8,493 bases of DNA from Sphingomonas sp. CCH9-E2. Lineage in GTDB: Bacteria; Pseudomonadota; Alphaproteobacteria; Sphingomonadales; Sphingomonadaceae. The notes under the pieces were generated by a model that saw only the letters and a program-made list of their open reading frames with translations, did not search any database and was not told the origin of the DNA. The translations under genes and the position numbers were made by a program. This document shows, piece after piece, positions 1-6,676 of the stretch; the first letter of the stretch is position 1, and each line of letters starts with the position of its first letter. Where the stretch lies: the NCBI RefSeq assembly GCF_001557215.1, contig NZ_LSJM01000212.1, positions 1 through 8,493 on the forward strand. The letters run 5' to 3'.

Positions 1-782
1 AAGCCGCACGCGGCGCCACCGCCTATGTCACGCTCGAGCCGTGCGCGCATGAATCGGCGCGTGGTCCCGCCTGTGCCGCCTCGCTGATCGCCGCCGGCGT
101 GGCGCAGGTCGTCATTGCCCTGCGTGATCCTGATCCGCGCACTGACGGACGCGGCATCGCCCGACTCGAAGCGGCCGGAATCGCCGTGACGATGGGCATC
201 CGCGCCGATGAAGCCGCGCGCAGCATGGCCGGCTTCCTCACCCGGCTCGCGCACGGCCGCCCGGCGGTGACGCTCAAGCTCGCCACTTCGCTCGACGGCT
301 GCATCGCCCTTGCAAATGGAGAGAGCCGCTGGATCACCGGCTCCCGCGCCCGCGCCCACGCCCATCTCGAACGCGCCCGGCATGAGGCGATTCTGGTCGG
401 CCGCGGCACCTTCGACATCGACACACCGAAGCTCGACGTACGGCTCGCGGGACTGGAAGATCGCAGCCCGCACCGCGTCCTCCTCTCTGCAAGTGACGCA
501 CCCGGCTGGGCCCGCATCGCGACACCCGAAGCCATCGTCGATCTCGACGGCGTCGATCACCTGCTGGTCGAGGGCGGTGCACAGACCGCCGCCGCCTTCC
601 TCCGCGCCGATCTCGTCGACCGCCTGCTGCTGTACCGCGCGCCGATCCTGCTCGGCGGCAAGCCCGGCCTTTCCGAGCTTGGCCTCGCCACCCTCGATCC
701 CGCGCATGGCCGCTGGAACCTGCACGATGCGCGAATGCTTGGCAGCGACCGGCTCGAGGTCTACGAGCGCGCCAGAGGATAG
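1..782 (+). CDS. ribD: RibD, riboflavin deaminase/reductase (5' partial)
   Basis: Bifunctional cytosolic enzyme that deaminates the pyrimidine product of GTP cyclohydrolase II and then reduces its ribosyl side chain with NADPH. The reading frame enters at base 3 and 259 residues are visible. The start and the HAE part of the deaminase site lie upstream of the window. The zinc motif is clear: EPCAHES at visible residues 12-18, with the second cysteine at residue 24 (C14 and C24). The reductase domain starts near residue 85 with LKLATSLDG (91-99), then WITG (110-113), the LVGRGT block (131-136) and LLVEGGAQTAAAFL (187-200). Between the DVRL block and VEGG there are only about 42 residues, against roughly 85 in E. 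coli RibD, so the reductase domain is compact. The frame is intact throughout. The gene ends 3 nt before ribE. Identification is secure; activity of the shortened domain is inferred. Confidence 0.95.
   Translation, partial: AARGATAYVTLEPCAHESARGPACAASLIAAGVAQVVIALRDPDPRTDGRGIARLEAAGIAVTMGIRADEAARSMAGFLTRLAHGRPAVTLKLATSLDGCIALANGESRWITGSRARAHAHLERARHEAILVGRGTFDIDTPKLDVRLAGLEDRSPHRVLLSASDAPGWARIATPEAIVDLDGVDHLLVEGGAQTAAAFLRADLVDRLLLYRAPILLGGKPGLSELGLATLDPAHGRWNLHDARMLGSDRLEVYERARG
774..779 (+). promoter_or_regulatory. ribE ribosome binding site
   Basis: AGAGGA inside the last codons of ribD, 6 nt before the ATG at 786. It supports the MFTGII start, which is the conserved N-terminus of riboflavin synthase. 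Confidence 0.7.
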
Positions 783-785
783 GAT

Positions 786-1394
786 ATGTTCACCGGAATC
801 ATCACCGATGTCGGCGCGATCGAAGCGATCGAGAATCGCGGCGACCTGCGCGCGCGCATCACCACTGCCTATGACATGGCGACGGTCGATTTGGGCGCGT
901 CGATCGCCTGCTCGGGCGTGTGCCTGACCGTGGTCGACAAGGGCCCGGGCTGGTTCGCGGTCGATGTCAGCCACGAAACCGTCTCGCGCACCGCTGCGCA
1001 GTGGCAGGCGGGCCAGCGCCTCAACCTCGAACGCGCGCTCAAGGTCGGCGACGAGCTCGGCGGCCATATCGTCACCGGCCATGTCGACGGCGTCGGGACG
1101 GTGCTCGGCATCTGCCCCGAGGGCGACTCGCAGCGCGTCGGCTTTGCCGTGCCCGCCAGCCTCGCCCCGTTCATCGCTGCCAAGGGATCGATCACCATCG
1201 ACGGCGTGTCGCTCACGGTGAACGAAGTGACCGACCAACCCGACGGCACCGCGCATTTCGCGATCAACCTGATCCCCCATACCCAGGCGGTCACCACGCT
1301 CGGCGCGCTCGCCCCGGGTCAGGCAGTCAATCTCGAGATCGACGTGCTCGCACGCTATCTGCAACGTATGGAGGCCGTCCGTGGCCAACGCTGA
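786..1394 (+). CDS. ribE: Riboflavin synthase, alpha subunit
   Basis: Cytosolic enzyme that dismutates two 6,7-dimethyl-8-ribityllumazine molecules to riboflavin plus the pyrimidine, the last step of the pathway. The 202-residue length is normal for the family. The characteristic N-terminus MFTGII is present, and the two internally related beta-barrel lumazine-binding repeats can be seen. Repeat 1 (about 1-90) has SGVCLTVVD at 43-51 and SHETVSRT at 62-69. Repeat 2 (about 91-190) has GGHIVTGHVDG at 92-102, DGVSLTVN at 139-146 and NLIPHT at 161-166. A C-terminal helix (about 183-196), which in this family drives trimer formation, follows. The gene lies 3 nt after ribD and overlaps the following ribB by 14 nt, so co-transcription and coupled translation are expected. 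Nothing looks broken. Confidence 0.97.
   Translation: MFTGIITDVGAIEAIENRGDLRARITTAYDMATVDLGASIACSGVCLTVVDKGPGWFAVDVSHETVSRTAAQWQAGQRLNLERALKVGDELGGHIVTGHVDGVGTVLGICPEGDSQRVGFAVPASLAPFIAAKGSITIDGVSLTVNEVTDQPDGTAHFAINLIPHTQAVTTLGALAPGQAVNLEIDVLARYLQRMEAVRGQR
1370..1374 (+). promoter_or_regulatory. ribB ribosome binding site fixing a GTG start
   Basis: GGAGG inside the 3' end of ribE, 6 nt before the GTG at 1381. The next in-frame ATG would remove the conserved N-terminal helix of the DHBP synthase domain, so the GTG start is preferred. Confidence 0.7.
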
Positions 1395-2520
1395 ACTTTC
1401 CCGCCTGCCCCACGCATTCCTCTCCACGCCCGAAGAGATCATCGACGAGGCGCGCAATGGCCGAATGTTCATCCTGGTCGATGACGAGGATCGCGAGAAT
1501 GAGGGCGATCTGGTCATCCCCGGCCAGATGGCGACCCCCGACGCGGTCAACTTCATGGCCAAACATGGTCGCGGCCTGATCTGCCTCGCCATCACCCAGG
1601 CGCGCGCCGACCAGCTCGGCCTGGAGCCGATGTCACGCCGCAACGGCACCAGCATGGGCACCGCCTTCACCGTTTCCATCGAGGCGAAGGAAGGCGTGAC
1701 GACCGGGATTTCCGCCGCCGATCGCGCGCGCACCATCGCCGTCGCGACCGATTCGACCAAGAGCGCCGCCGACATCGTCTCGCCCGGCCATGTCTTCCCG
1801 CTCGTCGCGCGCGAAGGCGGGGTGCTGGTCCGCGCCGGCCATACCGAGGCGGCGGTCGACGTCTCGCGTCTCGCCGGTCTCAGCCCCTCGGGCGTGATCT
1901 GTGAGATCATGAAGGACGATGGCACGATGGCGCGGATGGACGACCTCGTCGCCTTCGCCCAGCTGCACAATCTCAAGATCGGCACGATCCGCGACCTGAT
2001 CGCCTATCGCCGCCGCTACGACCATCTGGTCGAGCGCCGGGCGGAGTCGGTCTTCACCAGCCGCTGGGGTGGCGACTGGCGCACCATCGCCTTCTGGAAC
2101 AAGGCGACCGGCACCGAACAGCTCGCACTGGTCAAGGGCCGCGTGACCCCAGACAAGCCGACCCTTGTCCGCATGCACGCATTGTCGCCCTTCGCCGATG
2201 TGTTCGGCGAGGCGGGCGACCGCGGCCTGATGCTCCAGCGCTCGATGGAAATCATCGGCGAAGAGGGCGCGGGTGTGGTGGTCGTGATCAATAAGCCACG
2301 CGCCGACGCCTTCACCATGGCGGTCGAGCGCAAGGCGGGGAAACGCACCGAAGTCGAGATGGAGGAGTTGCGCGACTATGGCGTCGGCGCGATGATCCTC
2401 AACGAACTGGGGGTCGAGGAAATGGTGCTGCTCACCAACACCCATCACACTTTGGTCGGCCTCGACGGCTATGGCCTGCGCATCGTCGGTGAGCGCGCAA
2501 TCGATCTGAAAGGCGCATAA
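1381..2520 (+). CDS. ribB: DHBP synthase with degenerate GTP cyclohydrolase II-like domain (RibBX type)
   Basis: The 379-residue protein has two domains. Residues 12-210 form a complete 3,4-dihydroxy-2-butanone 4-phosphate synthase, which makes the four-carbon unit from ribulose 5-phosphate. Visible motifs are [10 protein letters not shown] (34-43, metal-binding acidic loop), HVFPL (137-141), RAGHTEA (151-157) and GVICEIM (171-177). Residues about 245-379 align with GTP cyclohydrolase [11 protein letters not shown] at 262-270, [15 protein letters not shown] at 331-345 and LDGYGLRIV at 361-369. The three zinc cysteines of the HSECLTGD...CDC region are absent, and the only two cysteines of the protein (68 and 174) lie in the first domain. 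The catalytic REGRGIGL block is replaced by NKPRADAF. The second domain should therefore not act as a zinc-dependent cyclohydrolase. This fits the RibBX architecture reported in other alphaproteobacteria, whose C-terminal role is unclear. Automated pipelines may mislabel it RibBA. The start is GTG. Confidence 0.93.
   Translation: MANAELSRLPHAFLSTPEEIIDEARNGRMFILVDDEDRENEGDLVIPGQMATPDAVNFMAKHGRGLICLAITQARADQLGLEPMSRRNGTSMGTAFTVSIEAKEGVTTGISAADRARTIAVATDSTKSAADIVSPGHVFPLVAREGGVLVRAGHTEAAVDVSRLAGLSPSGVICEIMKDDGTMARMDDLVAFAQLHNLKIGTIRDLIAYRRRYDHLVERRAESVFTSRWGGDWRTIAFWNKATGTEQLALVKGRVTPDKPTLVRMHALSPFADVFGEAGDRGLMLQRSMEIIGEEGAGVVVVINKPRADAFTMAVERKAGKRTEVEMEELRDYGVGAMILNELGVEEMVLLTNTHHTLVGLDGYGLRIVGERAIDLKGA
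2508..2513 (+). promoter_or_regulatory. ribH ribosome binding site
   Basis: GAAAGG within the end of ribB, 6 nt before the ATG of ribH. It acts together with a TAATG stop-start overlap, so ribH can be translated both by re-initiation and by direct ribosome entry. Confidence 0.55.
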
Positions 2521-2936
2521 TGGCCAATATCCTGATCGTCGAAGCCCGCTTCTACGACCATCTCAACGACATGCTCCTCGCCGGTGCCCGCGCCGCGATC
2601 GAGGCGGCGGGTCACAGCCACGAGACGGTCACCGTCCCCGGCGCGCTCGAAGTGCCCGGTGCGATCGTGCTGGCCGAAGAGACGCAGCGCTACGACGGCT
2701 ATGTCGCGCTCGGCGTGGTGATCCGCGGCGAGACCTATCATTTCGAGATCGTCTCGAACGAAAGCGCGCGCGGCATCATGGCGCTGACCATGGACGGCAT
2801 CCCGATCGGCAACGGTATCCTGACGACCGAGGATGAGGCACAGGCGATCCGCCGCGCGGATCCGGCCCAACTGAACAAGGGTGGCGGCGCCGCCGAAGCG
2901 GCGCTCGCGATGCTGGCGTTGAAGCAGCGGCTGTAA
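2520..2936 (+). CDS. ribH: 6,7-dimethyl-8-ribityllumazine synthase
   Basis: Condenses the pyrimidine produced by RibD and its phosphatase with the four-carbon unit from RibB to give lumazine, the substrate of RibE. The cytosolic enzyme assembles as pentamers or larger shells. The 138 residues are slightly fewer than the roughly 155 of E. coli. Family landmarks are the aromatic substrate-stacking pair F11-Y12, VPGALEVP at 39-46, [14 protein letters not shown] at 65-78 with the catalytic histidine H74, [14 protein letters not shown] at 100-113 containing the conserved phosphate-binding arginine, and NKG at 119-121. The GETYHFEIV form resembles RibH1-type enzymes of other alphaproteobacteria more than the E. 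coli form. The ATG overlaps the ribB stop (TAATG). In many alphaproteobacteria nusB follows ribH; here an acetyltransferase gene follows instead, again through TAATG. Confidence 0.97.
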   Translation: MANILIVEARFYDHLNDMLLAGARAAIEAAGHSHETVTVPGALEVPGAIVLAEETQRYDGYVALGVVIRGETYHFEIVSNESARGIMALTMDGIPIGNGILTTEDEAQAIRRADPAQLNKGGGAAEAALAMLALKQRL

Positions 2937-3478
2937 TGGCCCACCCGATCCTTTTCACCGAGCGGCTGATCCTGCGCCGTCCGGCGGCGGAGGATCTGGA
3001 TGGCTGGGCCGCCTTCTCGGCAGACCCCGTGGCGACCGAACATCTCGGCGGTCCGGTCGAGCGCAGCGTCGCCTGGCGGCAGCTGTGCACCATGGCCGGC
3101 GCGTGGGAGATCAACGGCTTCGCGATGTTCTCGGTCATCGAGCGCGCGACCGGCAAATGGGTCGGTCGCCTCGGCCCGTGGATGCCCGATGGCTGGCCCG
3201 GCACCGAGGTCGGCTGGGGCGTTGCCGCCGAGTTCGCGGGGCGCGGCTATGCCTATGAAGGCGCGGTCGCGGCGATGGACTATGCCGTCGATGTGCTCGG
3301 CTGGGACGAGGTGATCCACACGATCGCGCCCGAAAACACCCGCTCGATCCGCCTCGCCCAGCGGCTCGGCTCGACCAACCTGCGCCCGGTCCAGCTTCCG
3401 GCCCCCTATGCCGAGGTCAAGGTCGACGCCTGGGGGCAGAGCGCGGCGCAATGGCGCGCGGGACGCGCGGCGCGGTGA
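2936..3478 (+). CDS. GNAT family N-acetyltransferase (RimJ/RimL-like)
   Basis: A 180-residue acetyl-CoA-dependent acyltransferase of the Acetyltransf_3 (RimJ/RimL) type. The start TERLILRRPAAEDLDGW (8-24) is the standard first strand and helix of this subgroup. EVGWGV at 91-96 followed by AGRGYAYEGA at 101-110 is motif A, the pyrophosphate-binding loop for acetyl-CoA. IAPENTRSIRLAQRLG at 130-145 is motif B. Members acetylate protein N-termini, antibiotics, polyamines or small metabolites. Nothing in the sequence tells which substrate applies here. It has no signal peptide or membrane segment and should be cytosolic. The ATG overlaps the ribH stop in a TAATG, with no convincing Shine-Dalgarno sequence, so expression probably depends on ribosomes finishing ribH. 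The position at the end of a riboflavin operon suggests co-expression, not necessarily a flavin-related role. Confidence 0.93.
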   Translation: MAHPILFTERLILRRPAAEDLDGWAAFSADPVATEHLGGPVERSVAWRQLCTMAGAWEINGFAMFSVIERATGKWVGRLGPWMPDGWPGTEVGWGVAAEFAGRGYAYEGAVAAMDYAVDVLGWDEVIHTIAPENTRSIRLAQRLGSTNLRPVQLPAPYAEVKVDAWGQSAAQWRAGRAAR

Positions 3479-3921
3479 CCGAAATCCCGCCCAGCCGCTA
3501 CAAGGTGGTCGAACGCGACCGCCGGCTCGTGGTGATCGATACGCTGACCGGCAAGCCGACCAGCACACCCGGCCCGGTTGCACCCGCGACTCGGCCCGAG
3601 CAGCGTTCCCCTGCCGAACGCCCGGTCACCGAAGACGAGCCGCGCCAGATCGACGATCGCAGCGGCGCGCAGATCCTGACGACCTCCCCGCTCTATGACC
3701 TCAAGGCTCCGCGCAGGATCGTGATGGGCGACCGTTTCAACGAGAAGATTGGCGCAGCGATCGGCGGCTGGCTGATCGCCCTGTTCTTCGCCTTCACCAT
3801 CGCTTTCCTGATCTTCCCCTGGCTGATCGTCGTGCCGTTCGTGCTCGCCCTCCAGCCCAAGATCCGCGCGGCGCTCCGCCAATGGATCACCGCGCGGCTA
3901 GACGAGGTAGAGCGGGGCTAA
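3475..3921 (+). CDS. Small membrane protein of unknown function
   Basis: I do not recognise this protein. With the GTG at 3475, which forms a GTGA overlap with the stop of the acetyltransferase gene, it has 148 residues. An ATG at 3451 in the same frame would add eight residues (MARGTRGA) that look like read-through of the neighbour. Neither start has a good ribosome binding site, so the choice is tentative. Layout: a basic, probably cytosolic N-terminus (PPSRYKVVERDRRLVVID, 5-22), a proline-rich polar linker (29-58), a short LTTSPLYDL segment (68-76), then one hydrophobic stretch at 97-126 interrupted by a central proline. That stretch could be a single membrane helix or a tight hairpin. A basic amphipathic tail (128-148) follows. 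There is no signal peptide. It is the last gene of the riboflavin operon and converges with the next gene 16 nt away. Confidence 0.65.
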   Translation: MTEIPPSRYKVVERDRRLVVIDTLTGKPTSTPGPVAPATRPEQRSPAERPVTEDEPRQIDDRSGAQILTTSPLYDLKAPRRIVMGDRFNEKIGAAIGGWLIALFFAFTIAFLIFPWLIVVPFVLALQPKIRAALRQWITARLDEVERG

Positions 3922-3937
3922 AGAACGCCCAACTCCG

Positions 3938-5026
3938 TTACGCCTCCTGACGCGCAAGCGCCGGATAATCGATATACCCCTCCGGCCCCTGGCTATACCA
4001 CGTCGCCATGTTGCCCTCGTTGAGCGGCGCGCCAGTGCGCAGCCGTTCGGGCAGGTCGGGATTGGAGATGAAGGTGCGGCCAAAGCTCACGGCATCGGCC
4101 ACCCCGCTGTCGAGCACTGCCTGCGCCGCTTCGCGCGTTACATAGTCGGAGTTCACCACCAGCGGGCGGTCGAATACGGTGCGGATCGCCGGGCTGAGCT
4201 TGGGCACATCGGTGCGGCCGAACGTCCCCTCCGGCCCCGGCTCGCGCAGTTCCAGGAAGGCGATGCCGAGTTCGGACAGGCGCTTGGCAGCCGGCAGGAA
4301 CAGCGCATGCGGATCGCTGTCATCGACCCCCTGGCTCTCGCCATTGGGCGAAAGCCGCACTGCGGTGCGATCGGCACCCGCCACCGCGACCACGCGCTCG
4401 GCGACTTCGCTGAGCAGGCGGATGCGATTGTCGACTGACCCGCCATAGGCATCGTTGCGATGATTCGCGCCATCGCGCAGGAACTGGTCGATCAGATAGC
4501 CATTGGCGGCGTGGATCTGCACGCCGTCGAACCCGGCATTGAGCGCATGTTCGGTCGCGCGGGCATAATCCTCGATGATGCCGGGAATCTCCGCAAGATC
4601 GAGCGCGCGCGCCTGCTCCGATGGCTGCCGCCCTTCATAGGTGTGGAAATGCCCCTTGGTCTGGGTGGCCGAGGACGACACCGGCTGCTCGCCCGTCACC
4701 GCGCTGTGCACCTGTCGGCCCATGTGCCACAGCTGCGCGACGATGCGCCCGCCTGCGGCATGCACTGCTTCGGTCACCGGCTTCCATCCTTCGGCCTGCG
4801 CCTGCGTCCACAGCCCCGGCGCGAACGGCCAGCCCAGTCCCTGACGGCTGATCCCGGTCGCCTCGGAAATGATCAGACCCGCCGATGCGCGCTGCGCATA
4901 ATATTCGGCCATGATCGCGGTCGGCACACCGTCGCGTCCCGCACGACCACGCGTCAGCGGCGCCATCAGCACGCGATTGGGCGCTTCGATGGCACCAAGG
5001 CGGATCGGATCGAACAGGTCGGACAT
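3938..5026 (-). CDS. Old yellow enzyme-family ene-reductase (NADH:flavin oxidoreductase)
   Basis: A 362-residue FMN-binding TIM barrel that uses NAD(P)H to reduce activated alkenes, quinones, nitro compounds or nitrate esters in the cytosol (NemA/PETN reductase-like classical OYE). The start is the Met of MSDLFDPIRLG. The frame extends ten residues upstream, but the ATG at 5026 has GGAG six bases before it and matches the family N-terminus. Active-site features: MAPLTR at 21-26 with the flavin-tuning Thr25, QLWHMGR at 98-104, and IHAANGYLIDQFL at 171-183 with substrate-anchoring His172 and Asn175 (H..N type, as in yeast OYE1) and the nearby Tyr177 as candidate proton donor. The FMN-phosphate segment is FGRTFISNPDL at 315-325, and YGGSVDNR is at 194-201. 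The length equals that of E. coli NemA (about 365). It is a single gene, convergent with the riboflavin operon and divergent from the transporter gene. No NemR-like regulator is present in the window. The true substrate cannot be read from sequence. Confidence 0.96.
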   Translation of the reverse strand: MSDLFDPIRLGAIEAPNRVLMAPLTRGRAGRDGVPTAIMAEYYAQRASAGLIISEATGISRQGLGWPFAPGLWTQAQAEGWKPVTEAVHAAGGRIVAQLWHMGRQVHSAVTGEQPVSSSATQTKGHFHTYEGRQPSEQARALDLAEIPGIIEDYARATEHALNAGFDGVQIHAANGYLIDQFLRDGANHRNDAYGGSVDNRIRLLSEVAERVVAVAGADRTAVRLSPNGESQGVDDSDPHALFLPAAKRLSELGIAFLELREPGPEGTFGRTDVPKLSPAIRTVFDRPLVVNSDYVTREAAQAVLDSGVADAVSFGRTFISNPDLPERLRTGAPLNEGNMATWYSQGPEGYIDYPALARQEA

Positions 5027-5078
5027 GCGGGTCTCCAAATCAGTTGCGTTGCACAAGAGTTAGGGCGCTAAGGGCGAC
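5027..5078. promoter_or_regulatory. 52-bp divergent intergenic region
   Basis: The only space between divergent genes in the window. It must supply the leader of the ene-reductase gene on the minus strand and that of the transporter gene on the plus strand, unless promoters lie inside the coding regions. A tandem GTTGC-GTTGC is present at 5043-5052. On the plus strand TTGCGT (5044-5049) could be a -35 element, but the matching -10 (GCTAAG, 5067-5072) is poor and sits only seven bases before the start codon. No promoter can be called with confidence. AAGGG-like bases at 5070-5074 may serve as a weak ribosome binding site for the ATG at 5079. Confidence 0.4.
5033..5036 (-). promoter_or_regulatory. 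Ribosome binding site fixing the ene-reductase start
   Basis: GGAG on the minus strand (in the context TTTGGAGACC), six bases before the ATG at 5026. It argues against the longer reading that starts at 5056. Confidence 0.65.
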
Positions 5079-6014
5079 ATGCACGACTCCAGCCCGCCAA
5101 GAAAAGTTGCATCCGTAACAAGCAGCGCTGCGTTGCCCTTCGCCGCGCTGCTGCTGGGCAATCTCGCGCTCGCCTTCGGGCCGTGGTTCGTCCGCGCCGC
5201 CGATGTGGGGCCGGTGGCGGCGGGGTTCTGGCGGCTGACGCTCGGCGTCCCGTTCCTGTTCGCGATCATCCTGATGAGCCGCGGCAATGCGGTTCAGGGG
5301 ACGCGCGGCCTGTGGGGCGTGTTGCTGCTGTCGGGAATCGCCTTTGCCGCCGATCTCGCCTCCTGGCATGTCGGCATCCTGCACACGACGCTCGCCAATT
5401 CGACGCTGTTCGGCAATTCGGCGACGCTGATGTACCCGATTTGGGGGTTCTTCATCGCCCGCGCCTGGCCGACGCGGCAACAGGGTCTTGCGCTCCTGCT
5501 CGCCGCGATCGGCGCCGGACTGTTGCTGGGTCGCTCCTATGAATTGTCGCCCCAGAACCTGTTCGGCGACCTGCTCTGCCTCCTCGCCGGAGCGCTCTAT
5601 ACCGTCTATTTCATCCTGATGGCCCGCGCGCGCGAAGCCATGGCACCCTTGCCCGCGCTCGCCTGGTCCAGCCTGTTCGGGACGCTCCCGATGCTGCTCT
5701 TCGCCTGGGCGCTGGGGGAGCGCATCTGGCCCGAAAACTGGACCGTGCTGGTCGGCCTCGCGCTCGCCAGTCAGGTCATCGGGCAGGGGCTGATGATCTA
5801 TGCGCTCGGCCATCTCTCGCCGCTCGTCGTCGGAATCGCGCTACTGACCCAGCCGGTGGTCGCCGGAACGGTGGGCTGGATCGTCTATGACGAGCGGCTG
5901 GGCGTGCCGGATTTCCTGGGCGCCACGCTGGTCGCGGTCGCGCTTGTCCTCGTCCGACGCGGCAAAAGCCCTCCGGGACAGGTTGCGTCGAACGAGGCAG
6001 AGGTTAAAACGTGA
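5079..6014 (+). CDS. DMT superfamily (EamA) transporter
   Basis: A 311-residue inner-membrane protein made of two EamA repeats, about ten predicted helices. The approximate segments are 18-38, 45-66, 77-96, 104-127, 134-151, 162-182, 194-213, 221-242, 247-269 and 276-293. Repeat 1 contains AAGFWRLTLGVPFL (47-60) and ASWHVGILHTTLANSTL (94-110), repeat hallmarks of bacterial drug/metabolite exporters. Repeat 2 ends with the usual LTQPVVAGTVGWIVYDERL (256-274). The family exports amino acids, other metabolites or drugs, and the substrate cannot be told from sequence. The ATG at 5079 leaves a 17-residue polar N-terminus before helix 1, as expected, although the ribosome binding site is weak. The stop overlaps the GTG of the COQ9 gene (GTGA), making this the first gene of a three-gene unit. 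A transport role for the downstream functions is not implied. Confidence 0.93.
   Translation: MHDSSPPRKVASVTSSAALPFAALLLGNLALAFGPWFVRAADVGPVAAGFWRLTLGVPFLFAIILMSRGNAVQGTRGLWGVLLLSGIAFAADLASWHVGILHTTLANSTLFGNSATLMYPIWGFFIARAWPTRQQGLALLLAAIGAGLLLGRSYELSPQNLFGDLLCLLAGALYTVYFILMARAREAMAPLPALAWSSLFGTLPMLLFAWALGERIWPENWTVLVGLALASQVIGQGLMIYALGHLSPLVVGIALLTQPVVAGTVGWIVYDERLGVPDFLGATLVAVALVLVRRGKSPPGQVASNEAEVKT
5999..6003 (+). promoter_or_regulatory. COQ9-gene ribosome binding site fixing a GTG start
   Basis: AGAGG at the end of the transporter gene, seven bases before GTG 6011 but thirteen before ATG 6017. This favours the GTG start, which also overlaps the preceding stop (GTGA). Confidence 0.6.
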
Positions 6015-6676
6015 ACATGACCGATGTTGCCGACATGACGCTGGACGAGCTGCGCGAAGCGCTTTCGCCGCACCTCGCGCCCAATGCTGCCTTTGACGGC
6101 TGGAGCGCGGCGGCGGTCACCGCTGCGGCCGATGCGATCGGCGCGGACCACGACATCGCCCGCCTCGCCATTCCGGCCAAGGCGGTCGAGATGATCGACC
6201 TGTGGTTCGCCCATGTCGACCGGGAGATGGCACAGCGTCTTCCGCCCGAAACGCTGGCCGCGATGAAGATCCGCGCCCGCATCACCGCGCTCGTCGAAAC
6301 CCGGCTCGACATCCTCGCGCCCGATCGCGAAGCGTTGCGCCGCGCGGTCGCGATCCTTGCCATGCCCCAGAATGCGGCGCGCGCGACCCGCCTGGGCTGG
6401 CGCTCGGCCGATGCGATGTGGCGGCTCGCGGGCGACACCGCCACCGACTATAACCATTATACCAAGCGCGCGATGCTGGCGGGCATCTATGCCGCAACCA
6501 TTGCAGTGTTCCTCAACGACGACAGCGAGGGTCAGGCAGAAACCCGCGCCTTTCTGTCGCGGCGGATCGAGAACATCATGCAGTTCGAAAAGGCCAAGGC
6601 AAAGCTGGCCGCGCGATCCGACCACCGATTCAGCATGTCGCGCTTCATCGGCCGCCTGCGCTACAACGCACGGTGA
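6011..6676 (+). CDS. coq9: COQ9 family protein (ubiquinone biosynthesis accessory)
   Basis: A 221-residue homologue of COQ9, the lipid-binding protein with a TetR-like fold that in mitochondria delivers ubiquinone precursors to the hydroxylase COQ7 at the membrane. The recognisable core is GDTATDYNHYTKRAMLAGIYAAT (residues 141-163; human COQ9 has a similar block reading NWYTRRAMLAAIY), followed by DDSEGQAETRAFL at 170-182 and RRIENIMQFEKAKAKL at 184-199. The Trp of the eukaryotic NWYT is His148-149 context here (NHYT). The N-terminal half (27-60) is helical and could be the remnant helix-turn-helix part of the TetR fold, but no DNA binding is expected. The start is GTG with a good ribosome binding site. 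An ATG two codons later is less well spaced. The gene overlaps the transporter gene upstream and the helicase gene downstream by GTGA. The family call is strong; the role in this organism is by homology. Confidence 0.92.
   Translation: MNMTDVADMTLDELREALSPHLAPNAAFDGWSAAAVTAAADAIGADHDIARLAIPAKAVEMIDLWFAHVDREMAQRLPPETLAAMKIRARITALVETRLDILAPDREALRRAVAILAMPQNAARATRLGWRSADAMWRLAGDTATDYNHYTKRAMLAGIYAATIAVFLNDDSEGQAETRAFLSRRIENIMQFEKAKAKLAARSDHRFSMSRFIGRLRYNAR

Noticed and set aside
1..782. FMN riboswitch for the riboflavin operon
   Set aside because: Any leader would lie upstream of ribD, whose start is outside the window. No RFN-like element is seen within it.
310..1579. Ser/Arg/Ala-rich plus-strand frames overlapping ribD and ribE
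   Set aside because: These are out-of-frame readings of the rib genes with composition typical of GC-rich shadows.
2190..2212. Inverted repeat TCGCCGA-TGTGT-TCGGCGA inside ribB
   Set aside because: A good stem, but it lies within coding sequence in GC-rich DNA, encodes part of the domain and has no following T-run. Chance is the simplest explanation.
1633..2448. Long open frame (271 codons) on the minus strand inside ribB
   Set aside because: It lies exactly opposite a recognised gene. GC-rich third positions suppress stops in the antisense frame, and the product has low-complexity His/Asp/Arg-rich composition with no family features.
2738..3583. Long minus-strand open frame (281 codons) across ribH and the acetyltransferase
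   Set aside because: It spans two confidently identified plus-strand genes and reads as a codon-bias shadow with no recognisable motif.
3914..3930. Possible terminator between the convergent genes
   Set aside because: GGGC and GCCC can pair, but the stem is only about 4 bp with an 8-nt loop and no T-tract. It is too weak to call.
5027..5056. Ten-residue N-terminal extension of the ene-reductase
   Set aside because: The ATG at 5026 has an ideally spaced GGAG and gives the usual family N-terminus. The extension lacks both.
5040..5813. Minus-strand open frame (257 codons) rich in Arg, Gln, Glu and Pro opposite the transporter gene
   Set aside because: Antisense of a ten-helix membrane protein, since hydrophobic codons read backwards give charged residues. 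It is not a real protein.
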